Assembly: GCA_965222995.1 (NCBI GenBank)
Contig: OZ244977.1
Span: 1,488,001 to 1,552,000 of the forward strand
DNA: 64,000 nt
From: SB11 sp965222995
GTDB lineage: Bacteria > Bacteroidota > Bacteroidia > UBA8524
Direction of reading: 5' to 3'
Shown: positions 1 through 9,116 of the stretch, one piece after another
Numbering within the stretch: position 1 is the first letter of the stretch
Layout: every line of letters begins with the position of its first letter
Notes under the pieces: model-generated
Databases searched by the model: none
Told to the model about the DNA's origin: nothing
What the model saw: only the letters and a program-made list of their open reading frames with translations
Position numbers and translations under genes: made by a program

Positions 1-1
1 T

Positions 2-346
2 CATGTAAACAATGTTGCAATTATGAAGTATATCCAGGCATCAAGAGTAAATTTTTGGGATAATACGGGAATAAGCCAACTATATAAAGAAAGAAATATT
101 GGTCTTATGTTGGCAAGTACATCCTGCAAGTTTAAACAACCGCTTTTTTATCCAGGTAATATTAGAATACTGGCGAAAATAAACTTTATAAAAAACACCA
201 GCTTCAGCTTTCATCATACCATTTACAACGATAATGGAAATATTGCAGCAGAAGCTGATGATGTAATGGTAATGTATGATTTTAGCAAGAATGAAAAGGT
301 AGTTATTCCGGATAAAATCCGAGATGCTCTATCAAAATTTATATAA
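2..346 (+). CDS. acyl-CoA thioesterase, hotdog fold (5'-partial)
   Basis: This is the 3' end of a hotdog-fold acyl-CoA/4-hydroxybenzoyl-CoA thioesterase of the YbgC/FadM type, which hydrolyses acyl-CoA thioesters in the cytosol. The reading frame is open to the left edge of the window. The codons before the first ATG (position 23) read H-V-N-N-V-A-I, the conserved hotdog segment that normally follows the catalytic Asp-x-x-Gly. The ATG at 23 is therefore internal and the true start lies upstream, outside the window. The visible part covers the long helix and the later beta strands, with the typical A-E-A-D-D-V-M-V-M strand and a short C-terminal helix. The length to the stop fits a protein of about 135-140 aa. 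Family assignment is good; the substrate is unknown. Confidence 0.75.
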   Translation, partial: HVNNVAIMKYIQASRVNFWDNTGISQLYKERNIGLMLASTSCKFKQPLFYPGNIRILAKINFIKNTSFSFHHTIYNDNGNIAAEADDVMVMYDFSKNEKVVIPDKIRDALSKFI

Positions 347-384
347 ATAATAGATTTATATTTTAGCGTCTTATACTCTTTTAG

Positions 385-1332
385 TTAATCAGTTATGTAA
401 AATTTTAAAGGAGTAAATCCTTCAATTTTTAAAAGGTAGTAAGTGTTAGGTTGGAGTTTGCAATCAGCTTTTCCGTTTTCAATTTTAATCTTATTTTGTT
501 GTCCCGTAGAAATATTTATTATATCAGCTTGGCGCGAGAGCTCCTTATAAGAAGTAATATGCAAAGTGCTGTTTTTATAAATTATTGAGACCGGCTGTAG
601 GTTTGGTAGGTTTACACTTGTAGGAATAAGTGGCGTGATTGATATTTTTGTTCCTGAATTAGGAAAATCTTTAAGCTCAAAGCTTAAGTAATCTGCAATT
701 TCCCCATCAAAGCAAGTATCTCTTGGGTTGTTTGTAGTACCGACTACATTTTGAGAGTTTTTAAATTTTACAGCTGGCGATATACTTTCTAAGTTGTACA
801 CCCCCATATAGGGACCAAAATTTATTTCAGTATCTGTGTTAATGGGTGAGTGGTTACCTACAAAACAATGGATGGTATTGTTCTCGTGTAGTTGGATTTC
901 AAAATTCACGCTTTTGGTTGGGGCATTTCTAAGCCTTACATTTTGTGCTCTAATCCTCACTTTTTTCTCACCGCCAACACTATCAACGGTAACAATTACA
1001 GGGGATAGGGTTTTTGAGGTACCGGCTCCTTCATCAGCAAAACCAATACAACTTATTGCATCAACAAAATAGAAGTGGTTGGCATCAAATACTAGCCTGC
1101 CTGTGGTTTCATAAAAAACCGATTGAAAAGAAGCATCAAAAAACTTAAAGGCAAAAGGTAGTTGAATTTCTTGTCTGTTTCCGTTTCTCCATGATGCTCC
1201 GTTAAACAGTGTATCACCGTTTGTAATTGCAGGCGGAAAAGTGGCTGCGCTAAAATCAATCTTGTATTTACACTGTGCAATTACATATATACTGCATATT
1301 AGGAGAATGATACTAAGTACTATTTTTTTCAT
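385..1332 (-). CDS. secreted protein of unknown function
   Basis: A 315-aa protein with a clear N-terminal signal peptide (Met-Lys-Lys, hydrophobic core, Ala-Gln cleavage region near residue 20). The body looks beta-rich (FKFFDASFQSVFYETTGRL, then FEIQLHENNTIHCFVGNH) and recalls the jelly-roll ectodomains of Bacteroidota extracellular proteins. The last 60-70 residues (LHITSYKEL ... ADIINISTGQ ... YYLLKIEG) resemble a degenerate type IX secretion C-terminal domain, but the usual YPNP opening is missing, so T9SS export is only a suggestion. It converges with the upstream thioesterase, leaving 38 bp between stops. I do not recognise a specific family. Confidence 0.6.
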   Translation of the reverse strand: MKKIVLSIILLICSIYVIAQCKYKIDFSAATFPPAITNGDTLFNGASWRNGNRQEIQLPFAFKFFDASFQSVFYETTGRLVFDANHFYFVDAISCIGFADEGAGTSKTLSPVIVTVDSVGGEKKVRIRAQNVRLRNAPTKSVNFEIQLHENNTIHCFVGNHSPINTDTEINFGPYMGVYNLESISPAVKFKNSQNVVGTTNNPRDTCFDGEIADYLSFELKDFPNSGTKISITPLIPTSVNLPNLQPVSIIYKNSTLHITSYKELSRQADIINISTGQQNKIKIENGKADCKLQPNTYYLLKIEGFTPLKFYITD

Positions 1333-1411
1333 ATCACCTGTAACTGACTATATTATTACTACTTATGCAGCCGATATGGATAAATGAGAGCCATATTTCG
1401 ATAGATATAAA

Positions 1412-1443
1412 AAATCCCGATAGATTCACATCTACCGGGATTT
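1412..1443 (-). terminator. rho-independent terminator after nrdA
   Basis: Inverted repeat: outer arms AAATCCCG / CGGGATTT, one mismatch, inner arms TAGAT / ATCTA, loop of four bases. The outer arm gives a T-rich tail on both strands. It lies 50 bp downstream of the nrdA stop and upstream of the next minus-strand gene, so it most likely ends the nrdBA transcript. Confidence 0.75.
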
Positions 1444-1492
1444 CAACATTTAAAGGAATTTATATAACTGACAATTTGAAAAACATTCCAAT

Positions 1493-3997
1493 TTAACTAC
1501 CGCACATCTCGCATTCATCAGGATTGTCCAATGAACAAGCAATTATAGCTTGTGCTTCCGCATCACTTTGGTTTTCCAGTGAGTCATGCATTTTATCTAT
1601 ATCGCTTTTGTTAACCTGAGATGTGGGTTCATCGTCTTTTGCAGGGGGAGGTGTAGGAGTTTCGTCGGTTACTTTTTCTTTGTTGGTATCATACGCTGCA
1701 TTTTCAGCGGTAGTAACATCCATAACCTGTGGGTTTTCCTTAACTACTGTGAACTTAATAGCATCGCTGGCTGCTTTAGTACGTAGGTAATACATACCTG
1801 TTTTTAATCCTTTTTCCCAAGCATAAAAGTGCATACTGGTTAGCTTACCAAAATTAGGGTTCTCCATAAACAGGTTAAGCGACTGGCTTTGATCTATAAA
1901 TGCGCCTCTGTCGGCAGCCATATCCAAAATCACTTTCTGTTTAATTTCCCAAACGGTTTTGTAAATATCTTTTATGTCTTGTGGTATACCTTCAATATTC
2001 TGTACGGAACCGTTATGCATAATAATTTGCTGTTTCATATCAGCATTCCATAAGCCCAAATCAACCAAATCGCGCATCAAATGTTTGTTCACAATTACAA
2101 ACTCCCCTGAAAGTACACGGCGGGTATATATATTACTGGTATAAGGCTCAAAGCACTCGTTATTACCTAATATTTGTGCTGTACTTGCAGTAGGCATAGG
2201 GGCTAGTAATAAGCTGTTGCGTACTCCGTATTTCTTAATTTCATCACGCAGTATATCCCAATCCCAACGTTTACTTGGAGTTACTCCCCACATATCAAAT
2301 TGAAAAGTTCCTTCTGATATTGGTGAGCCCGGATAACTTTCATAATGCCCTTCATCTTTAGCAAGATCTTTAGAAGCAACTAGTGCAGCATGGTAAATGG
2401 TTTCAAAAATCTCTGCATTTAACTGTGCTGCTTCCGGCGAATCAAAGGCCATACGTAACTGTATAAAGGTGTCAGCCAAACCTTGTACTCCAATACCTAC
2501 AGGGCGATGACGCATATTACTATTGCGTGCCTCAGGTACAGGGTAGTAATTATTATCTATAATACGGTTCAGGTTTACGGTTACTTCATACGTAGCATCA
2601 AAAAGTGCATCGTGGTCAAACTTACCATCAGTAATATACTTTGGTAATGCCATAGAAGCTAAGTTACACACTGCTACTTCATCAGGAGCGGTATATTCTA
2701 TAATCTCAGTACATAAGTTGCTGCTTTTTATAGTACCCAAGTTCTTTTGGTTACTCTTGCTGTTAGCAGCATCTTTATACAACATGTAAGGTGTACCGGT
2801 TTCTATTTGTGCTTCAAGTACTTTATTCCAAAGCTCACGGGCCTTAATGGTTTTGCGCGCTCTTCCGGCTTGCTCGTAGCTGGTATATAAATCTTCAAAT
2901 ACCTCACCATAGCATTCTGAAAGTCCTTTAGCCTCATTAGGGCAGAATAAACTCCAGTCTCCGTCTTCTTTCACACGCTTCATAAACAAATCGGGTACCC
3001 AAAGTGCGTAGAATAAATCGCGTGCACGCATCTCTTCTTTACCGTGGTTTTTCTTCAGGTCTAAGAAATCAAATACATCTGCATGCCAAGGCTCAAGATA
3101 AACGGCAAATGAGCCTTTACGTTTTCCACCACCTTGGTCTACATAGCGAGCGGTATCATTAAACACACGTAGCATAGGCACTATACCGTTACTAACACCG
3201 TTGGTACCACGTATATATGAGCCTGTGGCTCTAATGTCGTGTATACTTAAACCTATACCCCCCGCAGTTTGCGATATTTTAGCGCATTGGCTAAGAGTAG
3301 AGAATATACCATCTATACTATCGTCTTTAGTAGTCAATAAAAAGCAGCTACTCATTTGCGGGTTAGGCGTACCTGCATTAAACAGGGTAGGAGTAGCATG
3401 TGTGAACCAGCCCTCGCTTAAACGGTTGTAAGTTTTAATTACATTATCAATATCAGCTTTGTGTATGCCCAAAGCCACACGCATATACATGTGTTGCGGG
3501 CGTTCAGCTACTTGCCCGTCTAACTTTAATAAATAGCTACGCTCTAAAGTTTTAAACCCAAAATAATCGAAGTTGTAATCGCGGTCGTAAATAATAGTAC
3601 TGTCAAGCAATTCTGCATTATCTACAATTATTTCATAAACATCATCAGCTATTAACGGAGCTTTTTCACCTGTTTTAGGATTAACATAGTTGTACAGCTT
3701 GTCCATTACTACAGAAAAATGTTTCTCTGTATTTTTATGCAAGTTACTTACTGCAATACGGCTAGCTAAACTGGCATAATCAGGATGTATCGGAGTCATA
3801 CTAGCGGCTGTTTCAGCAGCCAGGTTATCCAATTCTGTAGTGGTTACACCGTCGTAAACACCTTCAACAACACGTTTCGAAATTTTGATTGGGTCTACAT
3901 AGTTTATATCCAAACCGTACGATAATTTGTTTATACGCGCGGTAATCTTGTCGAACATTACGTTCTCTTTACGTCCGTTTCTTTTTATTACATACAT
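1493..3997 (-). CDS. nrdA: class Ia ribonucleoside-diphosphate reductase, alpha subunit
   Basis: Reduces ribonucleoside diphosphates to deoxyribonucleotides together with NrdB. The 834-aa protein has an N-terminal ATP-cone (about residues 3-95, allosteric activity site), then the ten-stranded barrel. Visible catalytic residues are the redox pair C218 (in MSSC) and C444, the thiyl-radical segment S-N-L-C-T-E (N427, C429, E431), the PMPTAST loop (about 600-606), and the radical-transfer tyrosines Y736-Y737. The flexible C-terminal tail ends in C829-x-x-C832, the dithiol that is re-reduced by thioredoxin or glutaredoxin. A low-complexity linker (TPTPPPAKDDEP) precedes the tail. It lies 61 bp downstream of nrdB on the same strand, so the operon order is nrdB-nrdA, the reverse of E. 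coli. The intact ATP-cone implies dATP feedback inhibition. Confidence 0.97.
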   Translation of the reverse strand: MYVIKRNGRKENVMFDKITARINKLSYGLDINYVDPIKISKRVVEGVYDGVTTTELDNLAAETAASMTPIHPDYASLASRIAVSNLHKNTEKHFSVVMDKLYNYVNPKTGEKAPLIADDVYEIIVDNAELLDSTIIYDRDYNFDYFGFKTLERSYLLKLDGQVAERPQHMYMRVALGIHKADIDNVIKTYNRLSEGWFTHATPTLFNAGTPNPQMSSCFLLTTKDDSIDGIFSTLSQCAKISQTAGGIGLSIHDIRATGSYIRGTNGVSNGIVPMLRVFNDTARYVDQGGGKRKGSFAVYLEPWHADVFDFLDLKKNHGKEEMRARDLFYALWVPDLFMKRVKEDGDWSLFCPNEAKGLSECYGEVFEDLYTSYEQAGRARKTIKARELWNKVLEAQIETGTPYMLYKDAANSKSNQKNLGTIKSSNLCTEIIEYTAPDEVAVCNLASMALPKYITDGKFDHDALFDATYEVTVNLNRIIDNNYYPVPEARNSNMRHRPVGIGVQGLADTFIQLRMAFDSPEAAQLNAEIFETIYHAALVASKDLAKDEGHYESYPGSPISEGTFQFDMWGVTPSKRWDWDILRDEIKKYGVRNSLLLAPMPTASTAQILGNNECFEPYTSNIYTRRVLSGEFVIVNKHLMRDLVDLGLWNADMKQQIIMHNGSVQNIEGIPQDIKDIYKTVWEIKQKVILDMAADRGAFIDQSQSLNLFMENPNFGKLTSMHFYAWEKGLKTGMYYLRTKAASDAIKFTVVKENPQVMDVTTAENAAYDTNKEKVTDETPTPPPAKDDEPTSQVNKSDIDKMHDSLENQSDAEAQAIIACSLDNPDECEMCGS

Positions 3998-4058
3998 ATT
4001 TCTATTCTGTTTTTAGGGTAGCTGATAATTGTTTTACATTGGTTTTAGGTGGTGGTGA

Positions 4059-5102
4059 CTAAAAATCATCATCAAGGCTAAACGCCTCATTTCCACCTGA
4101 GGTATTGTTGTTTGCAACACCTGCTTTTTGATATTCACCTACACGTTTTTCAAAAAAGTTTGTTTTTCCTTGTAGTGAAATCATTTCCATAAAGTCAAAA
4201 GGGTTAGTAGCATTATATACTCTAGGGCAACCTAATTCTACCAACAGACGGTCTGCAACAAACTCAATGTATTGAGTCATTAAGTCTGCATTCATACCTA
4301 TTAGGCGAACAGGCAATGCATCTGTTACAAACTCTTTTTCTATTTCAACAGCATTTGTAATAATATCTATTACGCGTTGTTGAGGAAGTTTATTCTGAAT
4401 GTGTTTCGTATATAAATGGCAAGCAAAATCACAGTGCATACCTTCATCACGGCTAATTAACTCATTGCTGAAACTCAAGCCGGGCATTAAACCACGCTTT
4501 TTCAACCAGAAAATAGAGCAGAAACTGCCTGAAAAGAAAATACCTTCAACAGCGGCAAAAGCAATTAACCTTTCAGTAAAACTGGCATTTTCTATCCATC
4601 GCAAAGCCCACTCTGCCTTTTTCTTCACGCAGTCTAGGGTTTCAATAGCATGGAACAACTTATCTTTTTCAGCAGGGTCTTTTATGTAGGTATCAATAAG
4701 CAACGAGTAAGTTTCACTATGTATATTCTCCATCATAATTTGGAAGCCATAGAAAAACTTAGCTTCGGGGTACTGCACCTCAGAAACAAAGTTCTCAGCT
4801 AAATTTTCATTCACTATACCATCGCTGGCAGCAAAAAAGGCTAAAACATGCTTTATAAAATGACGCTCATTGTCATTTAACTTTTCAGTCCAGTCAGTAA
4901 GGTCTTGCTGTAAATCAATTTCCTCCGCAGTCCAAAAACTAGCTTGCGATTTCTTATAAAACGACCATATATCATCGTGCTTAATAGGAAATATCACAAA
5001 ACGGTCTTTGTTTTCCTTTAAAATAGCTTCTTCATTTTGCATAGTACTACTTGGTGCAGGGGTTGAAATTGGTGCTGTGCTTACTTCTGGGTTTTCTTCC
5101 AT
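4059..5102 (-). CDS. nrdB: class Ia ribonucleoside-diphosphate reductase, beta subunit
   Basis: The di-iron/tyrosyl-radical subunit of class Ia ribonucleotide reductase, 347 aa. Metal and radical residues are all present: D63 (likely the E. coli D84 equivalent), E125-x-x-H128-x-x-x-Y132 (E. coli E115, H118, Y122), the later Glu in A-V-E-G-I-F-F, and the E-G-M-H pair near residue 225. Having Tyr at the radical site argues against the tyrosine-less class Ic form. The C-terminal peptide F-S-L-D-D-D-F is the classic tail that docks into NrdA. The first 25 residues are a Pro/Ser/Thr-rich extension of no obvious function. It is the first gene of an nrdB-nrdA operon preceded by a 686-bp non-coding region. 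Confidence 0.97.
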   Translation of the reverse strand: MEENPEVSTAPISTPAPSSTMQNEEAILKENKDRFVIFPIKHDDIWSFYKKSQASFWTAEEIDLQQDLTDWTEKLNDNERHFIKHVLAFFAASDGIVNENLAENFVSEVQYPEAKFFYGFQIMMENIHSETYSLLIDTYIKDPAEKDKLFHAIETLDCVKKKAEWALRWIENASFTERLIAFAAVEGIFFSGSFCSIFWLKKRGLMPGLSFSNELISRDEGMHCDFACHLYTKHIQNKLPQQRVIDIITNAVEIEKEFVTDALPVRLIGMNADLMTQYIEFVADRLLVELGCPRVYNATNPFDFMEMISLQGKTNFFEKRVGEYQKAGVANNNTSGGNEAFSLDDDF

Positions 5103-5788
5103 GTTTACTTTCCTTTACTATAAGTTAACGTTTATTTTTGGCAAAGGCTAAATGTCTACCGATAAAAATTGCCCTATCATTTCTAACAGGACAACCCAAT
5201 AGCTAATCGCCTATACAAATGTTCATTTATTCTTGTCCGAAATCAACGCATAGAAATTCACATTTCCACAAAGCTCCTTATTACAAATAATTATCAACAA
5301 CACTCGCCTTGAAAGTACTGGGCTCTAAGGCTTACAAAAGAGTTTATCTACAAGTAATGTTTGCTTAATGATTTTTTAATGTGCTTTTTTCTTTGTTTAT
5401 AATCCTCTAAACCCTTGTAAATACTACATTCTTTACGCTTTCTATGACCGTGTGGTATAAGGTACGCACCAAAAGCCTTGATTTTACTGATATTTTGAGG
5501 AAGACACCAGTGTTTATGGGAGTTATAGGGATTTAAAACTCTTTTTTGAGTTTAGTTAGCTGTTTTTTAGTTAGTTAACCTATAGCGACTACATAGTCGT
5601 TTTACTCAATAATTAAAACTTATATTAAATTTGATGTTGGGTTATTCACATTTTCGGTTTTTACAAAAAACTTATTTAGTGGAAATACTAATTTGAGTTA
5701 TACACTTTTGATGCTGAAAAATTGCAACCGTTTTTCAAGTTTTATGCAAGTATAATTATGTAGGTTTGTGCAATAAATAAATACAGCT
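5103..5788. promoter_or_regulatory. 686-bp intergenic region with DnaA-box-like sites
   Basis: No gene seen between divergent nrdB and the membrane gene at 5789. Sites resembling the DnaA box TTATNCACA occur at 5642-5650 (TTATTCACA, exact), 5291-5299 (TTATCAACA), 5344-5352 (TTATCTACA) and 5698-5706 (TTATACACT), all on the plus strand. Two small inverted repeats are visible: AAACTC/GAGTTT around a T6 loop at 5536-5553, and CGACTA/TAGTCG at 5586-5599 followed by TTTTA. NrdB transcription must start here on the minus strand; a TAGCCTTTGC sequence about 37 bp upstream of nrdB is a weak -7 candidate because its spacing is one base too long. In AT-rich DNA one-mismatch DnaA sites can arise by chance. 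Confidence 0.4.
5761..5768 (+). promoter_or_regulatory. -7 promoter element (TAGGTTTG)
   Basis: Exact match to the Bacteroidota TAnnTTTG element, 20 bp upstream of the ATG at 5789. I see no clear -33 TTTG at the usual distance. Confidence 0.45.
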
Positions 5789-6229
5789 ATGTACGAGTTT
5801 CTGAAACATACCCATTCTATTATACGCTATGTTGTTTTGCTGGGGGGGATAGGTTCTATACTTGTTATTGCTATGAATGTAAGAAGCAAGGCTAAGATGT
5901 TTTCAACTATTTTCCTGTCCTCAACACATCTGCAGGTTGTAATAGGGTTGGTTTTATACTTTGGGTTCAGCCCCTGGTTTAAGCAACTACAACAAATGGG
6001 AGGGGAGGCAATGAAGAATAGTACAATTCGTTTTTTTGCCATTGAACATATAAGCATGATGCTTATTGCCGCTGTGCTAATTACTATAGGCAATAGTAAA
6101 TTAAAAAAGGCATTAGCTAATAACGGTAAGCTTCGCCCAACACTTGTATTGTATATAATAGCATTGGTGGTGATTTTTGCTGCAATTCCCTGGCCTTTTA
6201 GGGAAGCTTTGGGCAAAGGCTGGTATTAA
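5789..6229 (+). CDS. four-helix membrane protein, cytochrome b-like
   Basis: A 146-aa integral membrane protein with four predicted transmembrane helices (about residues 12-30, 40-60, 85-105 and 118-138) and several histidines near helix ends (in K-H-T-H-S at the start, S-S-T-H-L and I-E-H-I-S). It resembles the small Bacteroidota proteins often annotated as cytochrome B, where such histidines could bind heme, but I cannot confirm heme ligation. The gene is six bases upstream of a DUF456 gene and probably co-transcribed with it and with the DMT transporter. Confidence 0.55.
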   Translation: MYEFLKHTHSIIRYVVLLGGIGSILVIAMNVRSKAKMFSTIFLSSTHLQVVIGLVLYFGFSPWFKQLQQMGGEAMKNSTIRFFAIEHISMMLIAAVLITIGNSKLKKALANNGKLRPTLVLYIIALVVIFAAIPWPFREALGKGWY

Positions 6230-6235
6230 TACAGT

Positions 6236-6721
6236 ATGGAAACTTTAGAAGTTATACTGCTTATAGTTGCAGGGTTACTGATTATAGGGGGTATGGTGGG
6301 TAGTATTTTACCTGTATTGCCCGGTCCACCTATAGCCTACAGCGGAATACTGATAGCACACTTTTTTACTTATGTACATTTCTCAACAACAGCACTGGTT
6401 TTGTACGGGCTGTTTACTGCAATTATTGTTGTTGCAGACTATATAATACCTGCTTATTGGGTTAAGAAAACGGGGGGAAGTAAATACGGTAGCAATGGTA
6501 GTATAATAGGTATGTTGATAGGGATAATATTTTTTCCGCCTATAGGCATGCTTATCGGAACTTTTTTAGGAGCAGTAATAGGGGAGATGATTGCAGGAAA
6601 AGATAGCAATGTTGCCTTTAAATCAGGGGTAGCTACCTTTTTAGGTTTCTTGGCCGGAACCGTATTGAAAATGGTTTTTTGCATTATGTTGCTAGTACAC
6701 TTTATAATTAAACTTTTCTAA
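6236..6721 (+). CDS. DUF456 family membrane protein
   Basis: A 161-aa inner-membrane protein of the DUF456 family, function unknown. The sequence shows the family hallmarks: an N-terminal helix leading into G-S-I-L-P-V-L-P-G-P-P, a second hydrophobic pair, and a glycine-rich helical hairpin (G-M-L-I-G-I-I-F-F-P-P-I-G-M-L-I-G) followed by a G-E-M-I-A-G turn. It lies between two other membrane-protein genes with gaps of 6 and 10 bp, suggesting one transcript. Confidence 0.8.
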   Translation: METLEVILLIVAGLLIIGGMVGSILPVLPGPPIAYSGILIAHFFTYVHFSTTALVLYGLFTAIIVVADYIIPAYWVKKTGGSKYGSNGSIIGMLIGIIFFPPIGMLIGTFLGAVIGEMIAGKDSNVAFKSGVATFLGFLAGTVLKMVFCIMLLVHFIIKLF

Positions 6722-6731
6722 AACACAGTTA

Positions 6732-7589
6732 TTGAATAAAAGTATACAATATATGGTAATGGCCACCCTGTTTTTGGGGGTTATGAGCATTACCGTAAAA
6801 ATTTTGCCCCGTATCCCTGTTTTTGAGATTATCTTTTTTAGAAGCATAGTTACTTTGGTAATGACGGCTTCACTAGTCAAAAAAAAGAAGCTTCCTTTTT
6901 GGGGTAACAATAAAAAGGTATTAATACTTAGAGGGGTATTCGGTTCAGCAGGGCTCTTGTTGTTTTTTATTACACTTAAAAGTATGCCGTTAGCTTCTGC
7001 TGTAACCATACAGTATTTGTCGCCTATATTTAGCACTTTACTGGCTATAGTGATACTGTCGCAACCTATGCCTGCTTTTAAATGGCTGTTTTACATTATA
7101 GCATTTGCAGGTGCTGCTATGGTGAAGGGGTTTGACGAACGTGTAAGTACCACTATGTTATTAGTAGGCATATCCTCAGCAATATTTTCAGGCTTAGCTT
7201 ATAATATGATTGCCAAACTAAAAGAACAAGATGACCCACTAACAGTGGTTATGTATTTCCCTTTGGTTACGGTGCCATTAATTTTAGTTCCCACCATTTA
7301 TACCTGGGTTACACCTACATGGATAGAGTTTTTGTGGTTAATTGGTATGGGAGTGTCTACGCAATTAGGGCAGTTGTTTATGACTAAAGCTTTTCAAGCT
7401 GAAAACGTGGGAAAAATTGCCATATTTCAATATTTGGGCATAGTATGGGCGCTAACTTTTGGCTATTTCTTATTTGATGAAACCTTTGGTGCTAAAAGCC
7501 TTATAGGTATGTTGTTGGTTGTAGCAGGGGTTGTACTAAGTGTGCTGTATGGCTTGTGGGAAAAGAAAAAGCTTAGTCAACAAGCTTAA
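6732..7589 (+). CDS. EamA/DMT family transporter
   Basis: A drug/metabolite-transporter superfamily permease with ten predicted helices in two EamA repeats (residues about 5-135 and 145-280). The motif P-V-F-E-I-I-F-F-R-S after helix 1 and P-L-A-S-A-V-T-I-Q-Y near helix 4 are typical. The frame opens at TTG (6732); the first in-frame ATG is at 6753. The residues between them align with the usual start of helix 1 in this family, so I prefer the TTG. Substrate unknown. The 3' end overlaps the convergent gene by 17 bp. Confidence 0.85.
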   Translation: MNKSIQYMVMATLFLGVMSITVKILPRIPVFEIIFFRSIVTLVMTASLVKKKKLPFWGNNKKVLILRGVFGSAGLLLFFITLKSMPLASAVTIQYLSPIFSTLLAIVILSQPMPAFKWLFYIIAFAGAAMVKGFDERVSTTMLLVGISSAIFSGLAYNMIAKLKEQDDPLTVVMYFPLVTVPLILVPTIYTWVTPTWIEFLWLIGMGVSTQLGQLFMTKAFQAENVGKIAIFQYLGIVWALTFGYFLFDETFGAKSLIGMLLVVAGVVLSVLYGLWEKKKLSQQA

Positions 7590-8478
7590 ACTGCCATTCT
7601 TCAACCAGTTTTTTGCTCCCTGTTTTTAAATACCGTAAATAGGTACAATAACTATGTTTTGAAGTTTTGGTGTTATGCAAAAACTCATAATAATCTTGTA
7701 AATCAAACAAAGCAATATCAGGTATAGCATCAGGGTCGTCTTCTTGTTCTCTGGCCATTTCGCGGTATTTTTTTATTAGGTCTCCACACTTCATTCCATC
7801 GGGTAAAGTATAAAACTTAACACTCACAAGAGCATTGTTTACTGAATCATCTGCAATAACCAATTGGGTTTTCGCAGGTAAAATATCACCATAGGGGCTT
7901 ATCATTTGGTCTTCATAGTCAATTGTGCGGTTTCTTTTTAATACACTACCGTATATCATAAAGAAGAACTCAATATCTTTAATAAAAAACTGCTCTATCT
8001 GTTCTTCAGTTTTTACTTTAGTTTTCCAGTAATCCCACATATCCTTATCCTTTGCCATAGCATTAGCTTTACCTTCTGAAAGCTTTTTATTACATCTGGA
8101 CTTAACCTCTTTCCAGTTTTTAATGGATAGAAATTTACCCGTAGAGTCTAGGGATAAAACAATCGGGGTTTGTTTAACTTGTTTAATCACATTTTTTAAA
8201 CCCTGTTGAGGGAAGGGCGACGGGCTTAGTTTGTTGTAACTGTGCCGCATTTCTACATCAATACCTTTTGAAGATACTTTAAGCACTTTGAAGTTTACTA
8301 CAACTGTATCTTTATTCTTAATGTAATCTTTATTTAAGGGGTTATACTTATTGCGGAACAAGTAATAGCTAAAGGTTTCCCCTGTTTTCCAACCGGCTTT
8401 AAAAGCAATATTTTGCGCATATAAATTACTTGTGCAAATACCTAAAGTTATAATTATAAGTAAGGTTAGTTTTTTCAT
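7573..8478 (-). CDS. secreted protein of unknown function
   Basis: A 301-aa protein with a signal peptide (MKKLTLLIIITLGICTSNLYAQ). The mature part begins F-K-A-G-W-K-T-G-E-T-F-S-Y-Y, recalling Bacteroidota periplasmic or outer-surface proteins that measure out a beta-rich DUF-type fold, but I do not recognise a named family. Its ATG overlaps the stop of the LysE gene by four bases (ATGA arrangement), so translation is probably coupled and the two are co-transcribed. It ends inside the convergent DMT transporter gene. Confidence 0.6.
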   Translation of the reverse strand: MKKLTLLIIITLGICTSNLYAQNIAFKAGWKTGETFSYYLFRNKYNPLNKDYIKNKDTVVVNFKVLKVSSKGIDVEMRHSYNKLSPSPFPQQGLKNVIKQVKQTPIVLSLDSTGKFLSIKNWKEVKSRCNKKLSEGKANAMAKDKDMWDYWKTKVKTEEQIEQFFIKDIEFFFMIYGSVLKRNRTIDYEDQMISPYGDILPAKTQLVIADDSVNNALVSVKFYTLPDGMKCGDLIKKYREMAREQEDDPDAIPDIALFDLQDYYEFLHNTKTSKHSYCTYLRYLKTGSKKLVEEWQFKLVD

Positions 8479-9116
8479 AAAGAGTTTAATATAAGCTTAG
8501 TAGCATCAACCAATGCCAAAAGTAAAAATAAGCCCCCAATAATTTTATTAAAGTTTTTACCCATCTTGTCTATAATTCGGGTCTTGTATTTAGTTGTTAA
8601 GGCAATAAATGTAATTTGTAATATAAAAGCCCCAGCAGCGCAGCCCAAAATAAAAGCACTTTGTTGCAAAACACTTGCGCTTACTAGCCATCCCTTGGTT
8701 TTGAAGAATGTAATAATTACCAGCCAAAATGTAATAAGCTGCGGATTTAGCATTGCAAGTACAAAACCTTCAAAAAGTCCTTTTCTGTTTGAAGGAGGAA
8801 GCACATCCTTGTCGGCTATATTGGTTGACACCTTTTTCCTAAAGTTATAAACTGCTAAAAACAAGAAAACAGGTAGTGTTATAAATGAAAGCCACCTTCC
8901 GTCAAAATTTTCAAAATCAATAAGTTCAGTAATGTAGAATGCTATGCCTGCATACAATATCTCAGGCAAGCTACCACCAAAGCCTACCCGCAAAGCATAG
9001 TTTTTATTATGCTCTATGGTACTTTGAATAACGCGTATGTTTACAGGGCCAAGTTGTAGTGATGCTACGTAACTTATAACTGCAGCTACTAAAAAATATA
9101 AAACGGCTTCCACCAA
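8475..9116 (-). CDS. LysE family translocator
   Basis: A LysE/RhtB-type amino-acid exporter, 213 aa, with six predicted helices and the family's early motif (S-L-Q-L-G-P-V-N-I-R-V-I-Q) plus the mid-protein A-M-L-N-P-Q-L-I-T-F-W. There is no ATG before the first helix. The frame starts with TTG-GTG directly after the TAG stop of the ATP-grasp gene, so either TTG (9116) or GTG (9113) is used. The two genes are in the same reading frame and separated only by that stop codon. Substrate unknown. Confidence 0.85.
   Translation of the reverse strand: MVEAVLYFLVAAVISYVASLQLGPVNIRVIQSTIEHNKNYALRVGFGGSLPEILYAGIAFYITELIDFENFDGRWLSFITLPVFLFLAVYNFRKKVSTNIADKDVLPPSNRKGLFEGFVLAMLNPQLITFWLVIITFFKTKGWLVSASVLQQSAFILGCAAGAFILQITFIALTTKYKTRIIDKMGKNFNKIIGGLFLLLALVDATKLILNSL

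Noticed and set aside
5103..5788. Chromosomal replication origin
   Set aside because: Some DnaA-like boxes are present, but there is no dense array, no DnaA-trio pattern that I could establish, and no origin-type gene neighbours; reported only as possible DnaA regulation.
6454..7036. Minus-strand open frames opposite the DUF456 and DMT transporter genes
   Set aside because: Pro/Ile-rich shadows of transmembrane helices on the other strand.
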